A stretch of 64,000 nucleotides of DNA from Cycas panzhihuaensis (lineage: Eukaryota; Cycadophyta), in NCBI GenBank assembly GCA_023213395.1, contig CM041465.1:102803741-102867740 (forward strand), read 5' to 3'. The position numbers and the translations under genes were made by a program. Shown one piece after another: positions 32,409 through 43,567 of the stretch. Position 1 is the first letter of the stretch. Each line of letters opens with the position of its first letter. Below the pieces are notes generated by a model. That model saw only the letters and a program-made list of their open reading frames with translations. It searched no databases and had not been told where the DNA came from.

Positions 32409-32810
32409 TGTAAAGGCCCAATTTCTCACTTTTCTTTGGCTAAGATAAATTTTGTAGCATGTATGTAAATCTCTTTCATTTCTTAGTTTTATTCATCCTG
32501 TGTGAGGAGGAAGCTTGTCTCTATTGGAATAATGCACATTTGACCAAGTAATATACCTTTGACCTAGTAGTGCATTTGACCTTTGACCAGGTAATCCACA
32601 AATGGTGGGTCTCTCACCAATGCTATCTTGTACTATATAAGAACATTATCTCTTTATCATTTGTATATCACTTCATACAAGATCATTTTGTATTATTATT
32701 TATTATGTCAATACAATGGAAATATCTTTTGACCTAAGTGTTTTTCTATGGTGTTTTGTATATTCATTTATCATTTCTGTTTAATATTATGGAGTATAGA
32801 AAACTCAACA
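32409..32810 (+). repeat. CH LTR (402 bp)
   Basis: TGTAAAGGCCCAATTTC...AAAACTCAACA. A TATATAA box lies at 32634-32640. It is preceded by a polypurine tract (as a 3' LTR would be) and followed by a primer-binding site (as a 5' LTR would be). Confidence 0.75.
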
Positions 32811-33522
32811 TGGTATCAAAGCATGGTTACTAGCTAGTGTAAGAGCCAAGTTGCCAATTTGCTCATTGTGCCAATAAGGTGACTACTAAGGTGTTTGCCA
32901 GTGTGAAGAAAACTCCATTGAGCCTGTTGTCCATTCGCAATTATAACTATGAGGAGTTTCATGGCTATGGTCAGTGTTGATCCGTGTTGATGCCATATTC
33001 ATTTCTATTTATTTGATGCTGCTACACCTATGTACCATGGAGTACAACCGTCATCGAAGAAATCACTATTTAGCATTGTCGTATATTGTCGTTGTTGAAA
33101 TTGCAAAGCATCTGCCAACTGGCATGTAGACATCCTTTATTGTATCATCATTAGCTCGTGTTGGTGCCATGGTGTTAGCTTGTAATTACATTACCTGCAT
33201 GTTAGTCCTTCACTATCATTGTGAAGTTGCTACCCTGCGTCGATATTAACTATGTATGCGAGTGATTATATTTGTTGCCATTGAGCAAGTTCCCATGGAG
33301 ATATCCGTTGTCTTAAATCTTTGAAGATCTGCATAAGCACGCCCTTGTTTGTCTACTATTCCACCACCAGAGTTGTATTATATGTCATTGTGGCTTGTTG
33401 CCCGTCATGGAAATATTATCAAGTCTAGGACTGATCCATATACCTCCCTTGGCTTGCCCATTCTCCGTACTATCATCATCCATAGTTTTTAGAGAAATAA
33501 TATTCTATCTTTCATTTTCTAA
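32811..33522 (+). other. Second primer-binding site and leader after the CH LTR
   Basis: TGGTATCAAAGC at 32811-32822 is an initiator-Met-type primer-binding site. It is followed by about 700 bp with no recognised protein, reading CCATTGAGCCTGTTGTCCATTCGC and AACTATGAGGAGTTTCATGG near 32930-32970, which could be the decayed start of a gag. This is internal sequence of a second element copy sharing the CH LTR, or a chimaeric neighbour. Confidence 0.45.
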
Positions 33523-33697
33523 TGTTTCCTAAGGTAAAGCTAAGGCTTATGTGTCCAACCCCTCTTTGATGTACTTCTGACACTTGGCCAACATGCAGTG
33601 GGCCTTCTATGAACACATGATGTATTTATATGAGAGGTACTCTCTCTTCATTAATACATGGAATCATTGTCTCCTTAATACATTGATTATTCTGACA
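33523..33697 (+). repeat. C4 5' LTR, start uncertain
   Basis: It ends TTCTGACA directly before a primer-binding site (33698). The proposed start TGTTTCC gives 175 bp, similar to C6 (187) and C7 (202), but no second copy is in the window to confirm it. Confidence 0.4.
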
Positions 33698-33712
33698 TGG
33701 TATCAACGCAGG
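33698..33712 (+). promoter_or_regulatory. C4 primer-binding site
   Basis: TGGTATCAACGCAGG, of the initiator-Met type. Confidence 0.7.
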
Positions 33713-34260
33713 TATGTAAGTGTAAGATCGAGTCTGTTTGAAGTCATTTTTGACAAGGGAATTTTGAGAAAGTAAATCAGAAGAAAAGTTTTTTAATCTG
33801 TCTAGGAAGAAAAAGGATGAAGTACAACCAAGGTGACAATAGTACAAAACCATACGAAACTAGATGGACCTTTTTTTTTCCCCCAAAGTGCTCAGAATTG
33901 GACGAAATTTGGAGGGAAGATTTGTCTTGACGAGTAGATAAATCTGTTCCAAAGGCTCGAATTCAAAATCGTGATGGATAAGCAAGAAAACACAAAATTA
34001 CAATGGGCGCACATTCAAAGGCTCTTTTGCAAATTTCTTTCAATTTTCTTAGTTTCTCTAGGTAAAAACAAACTTAAAATCTCCATATCATCAATATGTT
34101 TCATTTGAATGTAAGTTTGAAGTTTTTCATTGAGGATTTCAAAAGTTATAAGCATTTTTTGGTCTAAAAACCCTAGACAGCCATACCATTTCAAGGTGTT
34201 TTTAAAAAAAACCAGAAGGAATTTTAAAAAAAAAATTGCAAATCTATACAGCCCTAGATT
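33713..34260 (+). other. C4 leader, left part
   Basis: Noncoding leader of C4, interrupted by N1 and continued at 38560-38702. Contains homopolymer runs at 33870 and 34205-34235. Confidence 0.5.
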
Positions 34261-34637
34261 TGTTGAAATATTCAAAGAGATCATTCAATATGCAAGAACA
34301 ATAGAACTAATATCATGAATATAATATGATAGCATTAACTCAATATGAAAGAGAGTACATCACAACATCTCCACAATAATAATATCACAATAGACTCAAT
34401 CTTGACTCCATATGATCTACTCTATCTCAACCACTTATTTATACATCGCAAGTGGGAGAGAATAGGATGACATGTGTTACATGTGGGATAAATGACCTCT
34501 TACATAACCAACCACATAACACCTATTTATTGACCAATAATCTAATGACCACTTACTTGCACAAGTGTGCATTACATTAACATGACATACACCTAAATAC
34601 ATTAGGACATATTCACATTAAACATTACCTTCCAACA
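34261..34637 (-). repeat. N1 3' LTR (377 bp)
   Basis: TGTTGAAATATTC...CTTCCAACA. Differs from the right LTR mainly by a deletion of about 20 bases near 34582. Confidence 0.9.
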
Positions 34638-35280
34638 CCTTCCCATAATGTTTAAGGCCAAGACTACAAAGAGATTGAATACCAAAGACTAACATGACAC
34701 TTGACATTAGACTTAGGACATTAAACATGACGTTTATTAGTCTTCTAATTTGACCAACTTGTACTTTGCATTCTTTGAATTTGCGACGCCTTGATCTTGG
34801 AATAGTCTTGAACACAATGTCTTCACCTTGATCTTTATCTTCATTCCTGCAATGTTGTCCTTGAAGTAGTCTTCTAGAGTGATGGTTCTTGAACTTTACA
34901 TTCTTTATCTTCATGTGCAATAGGTAATCCTTTGTCATGCAAAATGTGTAGTAGATCATAGTTGAACCAATTTGGGCTTGGTGTAAACTTGTCAAGTGAT
35001 CCTATATGTATTCATCAAAAGCATCTTCAAATCGTACATCAAGTCTGTCTTCAATCAATGTTTCAGTCACCACCTGTTTGCTTTCATTTACTTCAACATA
35101 TGAGTGATCAACAACTATTGAACCAATGTTAAAATTTGAAGATAAGTCAACAAGGGAAGAATCAACATCATTTGAGATATGAGCATCAACATTCACAGCA
35201 TGTATATCTTCCTCCTCTTGAACAATTTCTTCAATCTTTGGAGCAGAGTCTTCATCAACTTGAGAGTAATTGGGATTAGA
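34638..35280 (-). pseudogene. N1 ORF downstream of gag, unidentified
   Basis: Frames 35002-35196 and 34618-34995. The first is acidic (HISNDVDSSLVDLSSNFNIG). The second has basic clusters (KFKNHHSRRLLQGQHCRNED, IPRSRRRKFKECKVQ). The two are adjacent in different frames and may be one protein. No known domain. It occupies the place where pol would be in an autonomous element. Confidence 0.4.
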
Positions 35281-35289
35281 ATCAGTAAT

Positions 35290-35940
35290 TTAATCAAGAA
35301 TGGACTCAACAACATCTTCAAAAGAATAAACCGATTTGATTTCATCCTCCCCTGAAGCAATATATTCAACTAGAGGATTTTCTATTGCTTGATTATCTTC
35401 ATTAGTGGCCAAATCATCAATCTCAACAACAAATTCAAAAGTAGTTCCATCATCTTCATTACTTTCTTCACATACCTTTTCATTTGCATCACCAGTACAA
35501 TCTTCATCATCTTCCTTATCTATATTACAGTAATCAACAACTATGTTTGTCCTTTCAAGATCCTCTTGCACCTCTTGAGAGCTCCTTTCATATGCATCCT
35601 TCAATAAATTCCATGCCTTGTTAGCAATATCAATATTTTAAATTGCATGAAAGAGGAATTGGTAAGAAGGAAGAAGGTTTTCTTTGTCAAATACTGCTAG
35701 TATAACATTGATTGCTAGTTTGTTCTTCTTCTTGAAGTTTTCCTTCCCTTCTTCATTAATCAATGCAATGCCATCAATGATAATTTTCCATAGCCCTTTA
35801 GCATTAAATATACACTCCATTTTAATTTTCCAAATACAAAATTAGTTCCAGTATACTTGGGTAAGGCCAAGGGAAGTTCTGTTAACTAAAATTCATTCTT
35901 TTTTGGCACAAAAACAATGATATCGTTTAGCTCCATGATG
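35290..35940 (-). pseudogene. N1 gag-like gene
   Basis: Start near 35937 (MELNDIIVFV-like), then LPKYTGTNF, KMECIFNAKGLWKIIIDGIA (frame 35638-35820), ENFKKKNKLAINVILAVFDK and, after a stop, AWNLLKDAYERSSQEVQEDL followed by a strongly acidic tail (NIDKEDDEDCTGDANEKVCE). It shares the whole N-terminal layout with the C1 gag. No zinc knuckle. Two stops break it. Confidence 0.6.
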
Positions 35941-38150
35941 TAAGATTGACTTGATTACAAGCACATTACCCAAGATTTATGCATCAACTTTGAACAGACA
36001 TAACTCTATCAAAGCAGTAATAAATTTCCACAAATCCCATACCAAAATGTTTTGTCTTTGAAATACAGTTCTAATGACTTAGACGCATTGCAAAACGAAT
36101 AGCTGGATGAGGAGAGGTTGCAAAAACTGTACAGAGACCTTCTTAAACACCAAAACATAATAAAGGTAGTCTTAAGCCCCCTAGGCTGATTAGCACTAGG
36201 TCATATGAAGATCTTATATGTCCAAAATTTTGACCGCTAAAGAGCTAGTGAACTTCAAAGCATATGTAATTTTTCTAACTTCGCTGAAAAAAATTCAAAA
36301 CCGCTTAATAATATTTCAAGTCCACAAATCTGAAAGAATTATTTAATCTGATTTAGTTTAGCTTCAACCTTTGAAAAAATAAAAATAAAGAACCGTTCTA
36401 AATCAAACCTTAACCATTCTGAGTAAATGCAACGGCAAAAAATCAACTCCCATTCGATTCGATGATCAATTCAATTCTACAGTCCTGTATAGCCATGAAT
36501 CGATCTCCGTAGGCGAATAGGTTAGCTTTACGTGAGCCAACAGTACTTACAATCAAGTAGGCTCATCATTAGAGGCAGACAGATTTTCAAAGATTTCTCG
36601 AGCGACCATAGTCGCGTCCTTCCACGACCAACTATCTAGTGACGGGCGAGATCAACCTTCTTCGTTGGTGGGTAAAGAAATCTAGTGCATTTAATGCAAA
36701 TCCACTCAAAGCTCTAGTGTTGCTCTACCTTTAAAACCCTCACCTCTGGACTCCCAAACCATAAATCAACATAAATTAGATTGGGTATCATACGTGTTGA
36801 CATCGACTCGATTCTCTGCAACCCGAGAAAATTTTATAAGGAAAGAGATATCAGGTGTCACTCTCGCAAAGGAAGATCATCACAGTTCTGGATTTGCTAC
36901 GATGGCCAACATTCCGTGCAGAGAGATTCGAGAGATATCAATGCAGATCATGTCTACGATTTAGATTATTAGATGTTGACATATACAGATGGCATTTGTC
37001 TTGGATGAATTGGATGGACGAAGTGGTAAGTGTTGTGATTACCCACACTAATATATATGAGCATTACTCGTCTGATGAAGCTTTATGTGTTGTCCTACAA
37101 CAGAGACCAAGGAATATCTATATGCTATCTTACTGAAGATAAATTTATATTTATTATCTGTCCATTTCTCTTAAACGTGAAGAAAAGTGCAACAGAAAAA
37201 TGCCGCAAACCCCTAGTGTGTTCGTTGTTCTAGGATGGTGGCCAAGACAGAGGGTTTTACCAAGTGCATGCATCCGACACCGGCAGACAAGATTACGAAC
37301 CTAGAGAGATCCCAAATGATCATTGCTATTCATCTTACAATGAACAAACAGTCAAAGCAGCCCCTCTTCTCATCTTTACAGCTACATCTCTTCATCACAA
37401 CTGCATTGACTTTCTGTAGCTGCAATCTTCAAGCATGGTGGCTCAAATCTATACATGCAGCCAACCCTCTATTCTTCATGTAGTCTCCATGAAAATCCTA
37501 TGAACAATCGCTCTTCTCCATCTCCATTCACTTCAATTGGGCATTCCAACCCTAAGTGTTATACATGGACTGCATGCAAACAGCTATTATCTTTGTGCTC
37601 CAACTGCGGCTCTTGATTTCTATGGCTACGTCTTATGGCTCCTTATACGGAAGATTAAATACCACTGTGGTCAATTAACGACAATGCTTGGGTGCAAGTA
37701 ATTCATTGACTCTACAGGGATCATGCAGTAGCTAGGGTTTTACAATCCTCAAATATTTAATTTTTTTTTTTTTACTGGCAAGCAAATTTCTATATACATG
37801 CCATGCTTCACATGTAGTAGTCACAACACAAACCCAACAAGTAGCCTCAAAACATCAACCCCTTAGACAACTTCATATGTCATTGTTTGTCCATACATGC
37901 CAGCCTCAACATCACATTAATTTTCTTTACAAGGTAAACTCTTAACACATGGCTACTTCACATAACAAATAAAAGGAATGATATTACCTAGTGAAAATTT
38001 ATCTAGGGTCAACCACGATCATGGCTTGGTTCAACTTGTAACAACAACTGCATTAGGGTTTCACCTTCTATCAAACAGCTCTACGAAGCCACCTCCACAC
38101 ACAACAAACAAAGGACGAACCTACATAATGATAAGTTTGACCAACAAACT
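35941..38150 (-). other. N1 long leader
   Basis: 2.2 kb without a protein I recognise. A poly-T run is at 37759-37772. The plus-strand frames 36781-36972 and 36855-37136 overlap and look like chance. Confidence 0.45.
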
Positions 38151-38162
38151 ACTCTGATACCA
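38151..38162 (-). promoter_or_regulatory. N1 primer-binding site
   Basis: Minus strand TGGTATCAGAGT, directly after the 5' LTR. Confidence 0.8.
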
Positions 38163-38559
38163 TGTTGAAATATTCAAAGAGATCATTCAATATGCAAAAA
38201 CAATAGAAATAATATCATGAATATAATATGATAGCATTAACTCAATATGAAAGAGAGTGCATCGCAACATCTCCACAACGATAATATCACAATAGACTCC
38301 ATGTTGACTCCATATGATCTACTCTATCTCAACCAATCATTTATACATCACAAGTGGGAGAGAGTAAGATGACGTGTTACATGTGGGATAAATGACCTCT
38401 TATATAACCAACCACATAACACCTATTTATTGACCAATAATCTAATGACCACTTACTTGCACAAGTTTGCATTACATTAACATTATAATATTGACTCCTA
38501 GACATGACATACACCTAAATACATTAGGACATATTCACATTAAACATTATCTTCCAACA
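38163..38559 (-). repeat. N1 5' LTR (397 bp)
   Basis: TGTTGAAATATTC...CTTCCAACA, the full-length copy with an extra ATTATAATATTGACTCCTAG segment near 38483. Confidence 0.9.
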
Positions 38560-38980
38560 AAATCTCCTCTTTAATTTGGGACCATTTTCATCTCATTTTG
38601 TACAACTATACATTTTTGCACAGTGGTACGACAGTACGGCCAGAACATAGTTATACAGTTTTTCGTTGTTCCTCCTTCATAAATATTGAATATACCTTCA
38701 AAATGGCTTCTTTTTTCTCCGTCAGTGAAACAGATAAACTCAATGATCAGAATTATTACATATGGAAATTGAAAATATAGGGTCTGTTAATGGCAAAAAA
38801 TGCATGGGGAATAGTGACAGGTAAAAAGACCAAACCCACTGATATAGTGGACATGATTAGTTGGAAAGAGAGGGATAGAATGGCCATGTCTACCATTCTA
38901 TTGTCTATAGTGTTAAACTTCAGACTCAGATGGATGAGAATGACTTGATTAATGTAGTATGGGGGAGATAGTCTCCTTAA
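38560..38980 (+). pseudogene. C4 leader end and gag start
   Basis: ATG at 38703 begins MASFFSVSETDKLNDQNYYI, then WKLKI (stop), LLMAKNAWGIVTGKKTKPTD and MISWKERDRMAMSTILLSIV. This is the copia gag N-terminus and closely resembles the C7 gag (61301-61991: NKLTDNNYHIWKIKIETLL, LTSWEERD). It is cut within gag by C5 at about 38980. Confidence 0.75.
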
Positions 38981-38987
38981 ATATACA

Positions 38988-39120
38988 TGAGTAAATGTAA
39001 CCGATACATGTACAAATGACACATGTTAGACAAGTGTCTAAGTTACATCAAGAGTTACGTAAAGATGAATTAAGACATTACCCTCAAGATACCCTTAGGA
39101 TAAAACATTATATCTTAACA
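38988..39120 (-). repeat. C5 3' LTR, left border uncertain
   Basis: It ends ACATTATATCTTAACA at 39120, followed on the plus strand by TCCTCTCTT (polypurine AAGAGAGGA on the minus strand). The outer edge is uncertain; TGAGTAAATG at 38988 is the best TG start. The 5' LTR lies beyond 64000. Its tip (TGTTAAGATATAATGTTTTATCC on the minus strand) is shared with C7 and, less closely, with C6. Confidence 0.55.
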
Positions 39121-39129
39121 TCCTCTCTT

Positions 39130-40045
39130 AATGTTTTATCCTTTTAACCTTATTCTATCTCTAAGAATCTGAAATCTATCCTTGTTGAGTGGTTTTGTTA
39201 AGATATCTGCAACTTGCTCATTTGTAGGACAATATGCCAAGTCAACTTCTTTGTTCTACACCTTTTCCCATATGAAATGATGATACACCTCAATGTGTTT
39301 TGTTCGTGCATGGAGTACAAAGTTTTGGTCAATTTTATGGCACTCTGATTGTCACAAAACAAAGTTGTTGGCCCTTGTTGCTGTTGATCTAGATCTAGTA
39401 GTAGTTGCCTCAATCAGACTGCTTCACAAGTAGCATTGACAACTGACTTGTATTCAAATTCAATGGATGAAAGTGTGATTGTCGGTTGTCTTTTATTGCT
39501 CCAGGAGATAGTTGTTGGCCCCAAGAAGAAGCAATGTCCACTTGAGGATCTCCTCTTTTCTTTATCTCTAGCCCAGTCTAAGTCACAGAACTCAATTAAC
39601 TTGTCTGATTTCATTTTTGGATAGACAAATTTCGAATTAGTTGTTCCTTTTAAATATCTGAGTATCCCCTTGGCCGCCTTCTAATGTCTTGTCTTGGGTT
39701 CTTGCATGTATCTTAAAACTAGACCTATAGAGTATGAGATGTCAAGGCTAGTTGCAGTGAGATAAATCAAATTTCTAATTAGTTGTTTGTATAGAGTTGC
39801 ATCTACTACAGTTTCTCCTTCGCCTGGAACCAGGTCACAATTAATTTTCATGGGCGTTGCACAATTGTTGCAATCTTCCATTTGAAATCTAGTCAATAAA
39901 TTTTTCATGTATTTGCTTTGAGACAATGTAATTGATTCTCAGTTTTGATTGACTTCTATTCCCAAGTAGTAACTTAGAAGTCCCAAGTATGTCATTTCAA
40001 AGCTCTTTTCTAGCTGACTTTTTATACTTGATACTGATTATGTAT
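39130..40045 (-). pseudogene. C5 RNase H and RT C-terminus
   Basis: Frames 39198-39413 and 39414-39614 give QQQGPTTLFCDNQSAIKLTK (RNase H Asp), LIEFCDLDWARDKEKRRSSS, GHCFFLGPTTISWSNKRQPT and LSSIEFEYKSVVNATCEAV. Frame 39681-39926 gives MSQSKYMKNLLTRFQMEDCN, CDLVPGEGETVVDATLYKQL and SYSIGLVLRYMQEPKTRH. It ends at 40045 in the RT, just after the palm, because of G3. Confidence 0.85.
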
Positions 40046-40866
40046 TGTTGGGGTATAAAGTGATCCTATGGTTGTGGGAAGACCAGAGGTAGGTCAGGTA
40101 ACCTGAGATATGCAGGTACGGACCGTACGGCGGTACGCACGAGGCAAAACAGTGAAGAAATCAGCATTCTAGGTACGTATGACAACTGCATACAGGAAGT
40201 GCACGTACTACGAGGCGTACCGGTGGCGGAGCAGAACCAAAGCGGGCGACGCATGACCAAACGGGACCAGTGGAGGCCTAGGAAGCTGCCAGACGTACGT
40301 ACGGACGTACGGATCCAAAGAGTCAATAGTTAAAGTGCCTAACTAAGTGATTAATGAAAGGGTACATATGACTGAAGGGGTAAGATTATGACAGGCAGTC
40401 ATAACCCTTCAGCCAAAAGGTACCAAGAAGAGTACTTAAGAAGGTACGCATGAACCATCAGGTTATGGTGAAAGCCGATTATCAAGGTACGCAAAGGTGT
40501 GGAAGCCAGCACGTATGATGACCCGGTTGGAACAAAGATTGAATGATAAGTACCATCCGGCGCATGTGTAATGAAGGAATGTATCTTTCTGGAATGCATT
40601 CCACCTAATTGTAATTAAATTGATTACTTAATAAAAGGAAGAGTTACGTGGAAAGCTGTGTATTCTTTGTGTTATGATGATGAAAATACTAAGTATGTGT
40701 TGATTTATGTGCTGTTGTGTACCATTGTGGTATAATTCTATGAAATATCTGTGGAATGTATGTGAATAACCATGTTGACAGTATCCTGACTAGACTATAG
40801 CACTGTGTAACCTTGACAAGTGTGGTTATCTCATAAGTGTAATAAGATACCCTTCAAGAGTCAACA
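40046..40866 (+). repeat. G3 5' LTR (821 bp)
   Basis: TGTTGGGGTATAAAG...GAGTCAACA. Rich in GTACG motifs, including ACGTACGTACGGACGTACGGAT near 40290-40314. Confidence 0.95.
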
Positions 40867-40884
40867 TTGGTTCCGTTGCCTACG
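40867..40884 (+). promoter_or_regulatory. G3 primer-binding region
   Basis: TTGGTTCCGTTGCCTACG directly after the LTR. TGGTTCCGTTGCC is the likely primer complement, one base after the LTR. Not of the initiator-Met type; tRNA not identified. Confidence 0.55.
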
Positions 40885-41006
40885 TCCGTTGAGGAGGGAC
40901 AAGGCCTAGGAGTTTCAAAGAAAGGAATGTATAAATGGCAGAGGACCCTGGCTGCCGTCGTGATGGCAGGCTGTAACTAAGCCACCGGCAGCCAGGGGAC
41001 CTTCCA

Positions 41007-42197
41007 ATGCCACCTAAGAGGCCTTCAAGGTCGGAAGAGCCCCAAAAGGATACTTCACCCAAGGAGAAGGAAACCAACAGACAAAGAGCATTAAGATGGT
41101 CGAAGGAATCAAAACTCAGAAGGGCGAGGAGATTAAGTTCGCAGAACAACGAGACTAAGGGACAGTCCGTAGAAGGATCTGAGGCAAGTAGAGCCCGGAC
41201 ACCTCAAGAACAGGAAGAGGAAACTCATGGCGAACGTATGGTATTGACACCAGCCCCAATCAGAGATGATTTGTTTAGCCCAGAAATTGAAGGGAAACCA
41301 AAAGTGGATGAAAAGCAACAAGAAACCTTAAAAGAGGGAAGTATACCTGTGGAGGACAGTCCGAAGGACCCAAGTGACAGCGAAAAGAAGGCGGAGGAAG
41401 GTCCCTCGGCATATTGGGAGAATAAGCTCACAAGACAACTTTTTGAAGATTCATCAGAAAAGGGATCTGATCAATCGTATATTACAGTGACACCATTAAC
41501 TATACAAGTGCCAGGTGTAGTGGAACCTATACACATCAAAACTCCATTTAAGAATCCATTGTTTGGGAAGGATAATATAGCAGTAGGCACTCCAAGTGCA
41601 TCCCCGAAGGAGGGGAGAAAGGAAAAATCACCACCAAGTGGGACACCGTTGCAATCTCCCAAAATGGATGATTATAAAGACTTTGGGAAACTGATTTTTA
41701 ACGACACTTCAAATGCAGCGGAACATGTATATCTCTTTCAGAATCTCATTGATGTGAAAAAGATCACAGACGAGGATGAAATCAAAGCGAGATTTGCCTG
41801 TACGTTGAGAGGAGTACCCTTGGCATGGTACAAAGAAACGAACAAGAATGAGCCATGGGCAAAGATTAAGAAAGCATTCGAGGAAAGATTTCGAAAGTTC
41901 CGTAGTAATGAAGCAGTGGAAATCGTATTGAGAGAAATCAAACAAAGGCCGAGAGAATCGGTACTAACCTACATCAGCAAAATGAAAATCATTGCGGCCA
42001 GCATGATTAACGAGACAATAACGGACCACAACATGAAAAACTATTTTGTAAGGGGATTGAATGAGAAATTGAGAGCTATGATGCATGCTCATCCATTGAA
42101 ATCATTTAAGAATGCCCAAGATCTAGTGTTGGATTTTGAAATGGAAATGGATGCACAGGCAGGAGGACAGGACTCCACATTCGAGATTACAAGATGA
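41007..42197 (+). pseudogene. G3 gag (main capsid protein)
   Basis: 396 codons from ATG 41007 (MPPKRPSRSEEPQKDTSPKE). Residues 1-230 are charged and low-complexity. Residues about 235-390 form the Retrotrans_gag capsid domain: MDDYKDFGKLIFNDTSNAAE, FACTLRGVPLAWYKETNK, AFEERFRKFRSNEAVEIV, PRESVLTYISKMKIIAASMI and YFVRGLNEKLRAMMHAHPLK. It ends early by frameshift at 42197; the zinc knuckles continue in another frame. It packages element RNA in cytoplasmic particles. It is the best preserved gag of the family here. Confidence 0.85.
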
Positions 42198-43110
42198 GAT
42201 TAGAGAACTCAAACAAAATCAGTATAACTGACCCTTCCGCCAGATGGGGATAGCAGAAGAGGAATCAGAGTTGGAAGCTTTAAGGAAAGAAGTGGCCAGA
42301 TTAAAAATCAAAAATAACCGAGAAGAAGAAGAAACAACGAAAAAGAAGGACCATGCCAGAAGGATAACCAAATGGTGCCACATCTGTGAAGAGAATTCAC
42401 ATACCACTAAAGAATGTGAATTGAATTTAAAAAATAGTGCATTGCACCAACAGGACAGATGGTGCCATATATGCGATGTTGATACGCATACAACCAAGGA
42501 TTGTTTCTATAATCCCAGAGGAAAGGCCTTCAGAGGACGAGGTAGGGGAAGGGGAGGCAACCCACCTCGAAATGTTTATACAACAAGGGGTACACAAGAG
42601 CCCTCAAGGAAAAAACCACCAATGGGTAGATGCCTCATCTGCTCTGGTTTGGGCCTTTGGAAGTCGAATGCCCAACGAAGCAGAATACTGAGCAGGCCGT
42701 TCGTATGTAATAACTGTGGCCCAAGTGACCATAAGACAGAGGATTGCAAAGGAAAGGCCAAAGCCACCAACTTGATAACGATCATACCAAAAACCAAAAA
42801 CGTCAAACTCTAAAATAAACAAAGGGAGAAACTGAACGAAGGATATCCGGATCCGCCAACAGAAATGGATCGATTCAAAAAAGCAAAACAAGTATTGGAT
42901 GGCCTAGTCCGGGAAGAGAATACATTACCGACGGGAAAACCAGACACCAAGTACGTATATGTACGGAAGAATAAACAAAAAGAAAAAGAGAATCTACCAG
43001 AAGAGCCTAAGGTGCAGCCGCAAATGGTGCAAATGGAGGAACTGTTTAAAGGATTGCCAGTGGAAGACATTCCAAGAATGTCATTGTTGATGGAAAATTT
43101 GGTCAAGCAT
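42198..43110 (+). pseudogene. G3 gag zinc knuckles and pre-protease segment
   Basis: The frame from 42244 carries CHICEENSHTTKEC, CHICDVDTHTTKDC and, near 42710, CNNCGPSDHKTEDC. The third knuckle, intact in G2, is degraded here to CLICSGLGLWKSNA (His and last Cys lost). A Gly/Arg-rich RGRGRGRGG lies between. After a TAA at 42811 the frame continues (42865-43119) with MDRFKKAKQVLDGLVREENT, an LPTGKPDTKYVYVRKNKQ basic part and EELFKGLPVEDIPRMSLLME. Then a frameshift. Confidence 0.8.
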
Positions 43111-43567
43111 TCTGATTGACCATCCCCCTATGCCAAGTCATTGATTGGATAAAAGGAGTATTACAGCGTGGAATCACAAAGAGTTTGAAGCAAATAATTC
43201 CATCATTTGATATGGATCCGATGGTAACAATGACAGTCTTGAGAGAAACATTCCCAAGAGTAATCGTTGATGGAGGCGCGGCGGTAAACGTGTTACCAGC
43301 TTCGACATGGCATAAACTGGGAAGCCCGAAGTTGGAAGCGGCGACATATTCATTGAAATTGGCCAACGACGGAGATTGGCCGACATCAAAGTGGATGTGG
43401 CAGGGATAGTGGTGAGAATTGACTTCACAATCGTAGAAACGGAGAAAGGGGCAACGCCCTATCCAGCACTCTAGGGAAGGCCATGGTTATACAAAACACA
43501 ATGCCTCCAAAATTGAAAGAATGTAACCTTCACCTTATCAGATAACGGAAATAAAGTAGTATTACCG
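43111..43567 (+). pseudogene. G3 aspartic protease
   Basis: Frame 43116-43409: IDWIKGVLQRGITKSLKQII, PSFDMDPMVTMTVLRETFPR, then the active site VIVDGGAAVNVLPASTW (D-G-G-A) and KLGSPKLEAATYSLKLAN. The C-terminal part, with FTIVETEKGATPYPALL (stop) GRPWLYKTQC, continues out of frame. D-G-G in place of D-[ST]-G is shared with G2. Confidence 0.8.

Larger units (their letters stand above)
34261..38559 (-). mobile_element. N1: gag-only LTR element, no pol
   Basis: LTRs 34261-34637 and 38163-38559, primer-binding site at 38151-38162 (minus strand TGGTATCAGAGT), internal region of 3.5 kb. The only protein is a gag-like gene and a following unknown ORF. No protease, integrase, RT or RNase H homology is visible, so it depended on other elements. 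It lies in the C4 leader. I could not find a clear 5-bp target duplication (AGATT left, AAATC right). C1 is a probable relative. Confidence 0.8.

Noticed and set aside
36781-37136. Host exon in the N1 leader
   Set aside because: The two overlapping plus-strand frames have no recognisable motif and no counterpart; they look like chance open frames.
34256-38564. A 5-bp target duplication for N1
   Set aside because: Flanks AGATT and AAATC do not match; I could not shift the ends to make a duplication without breaking the LTR termini.
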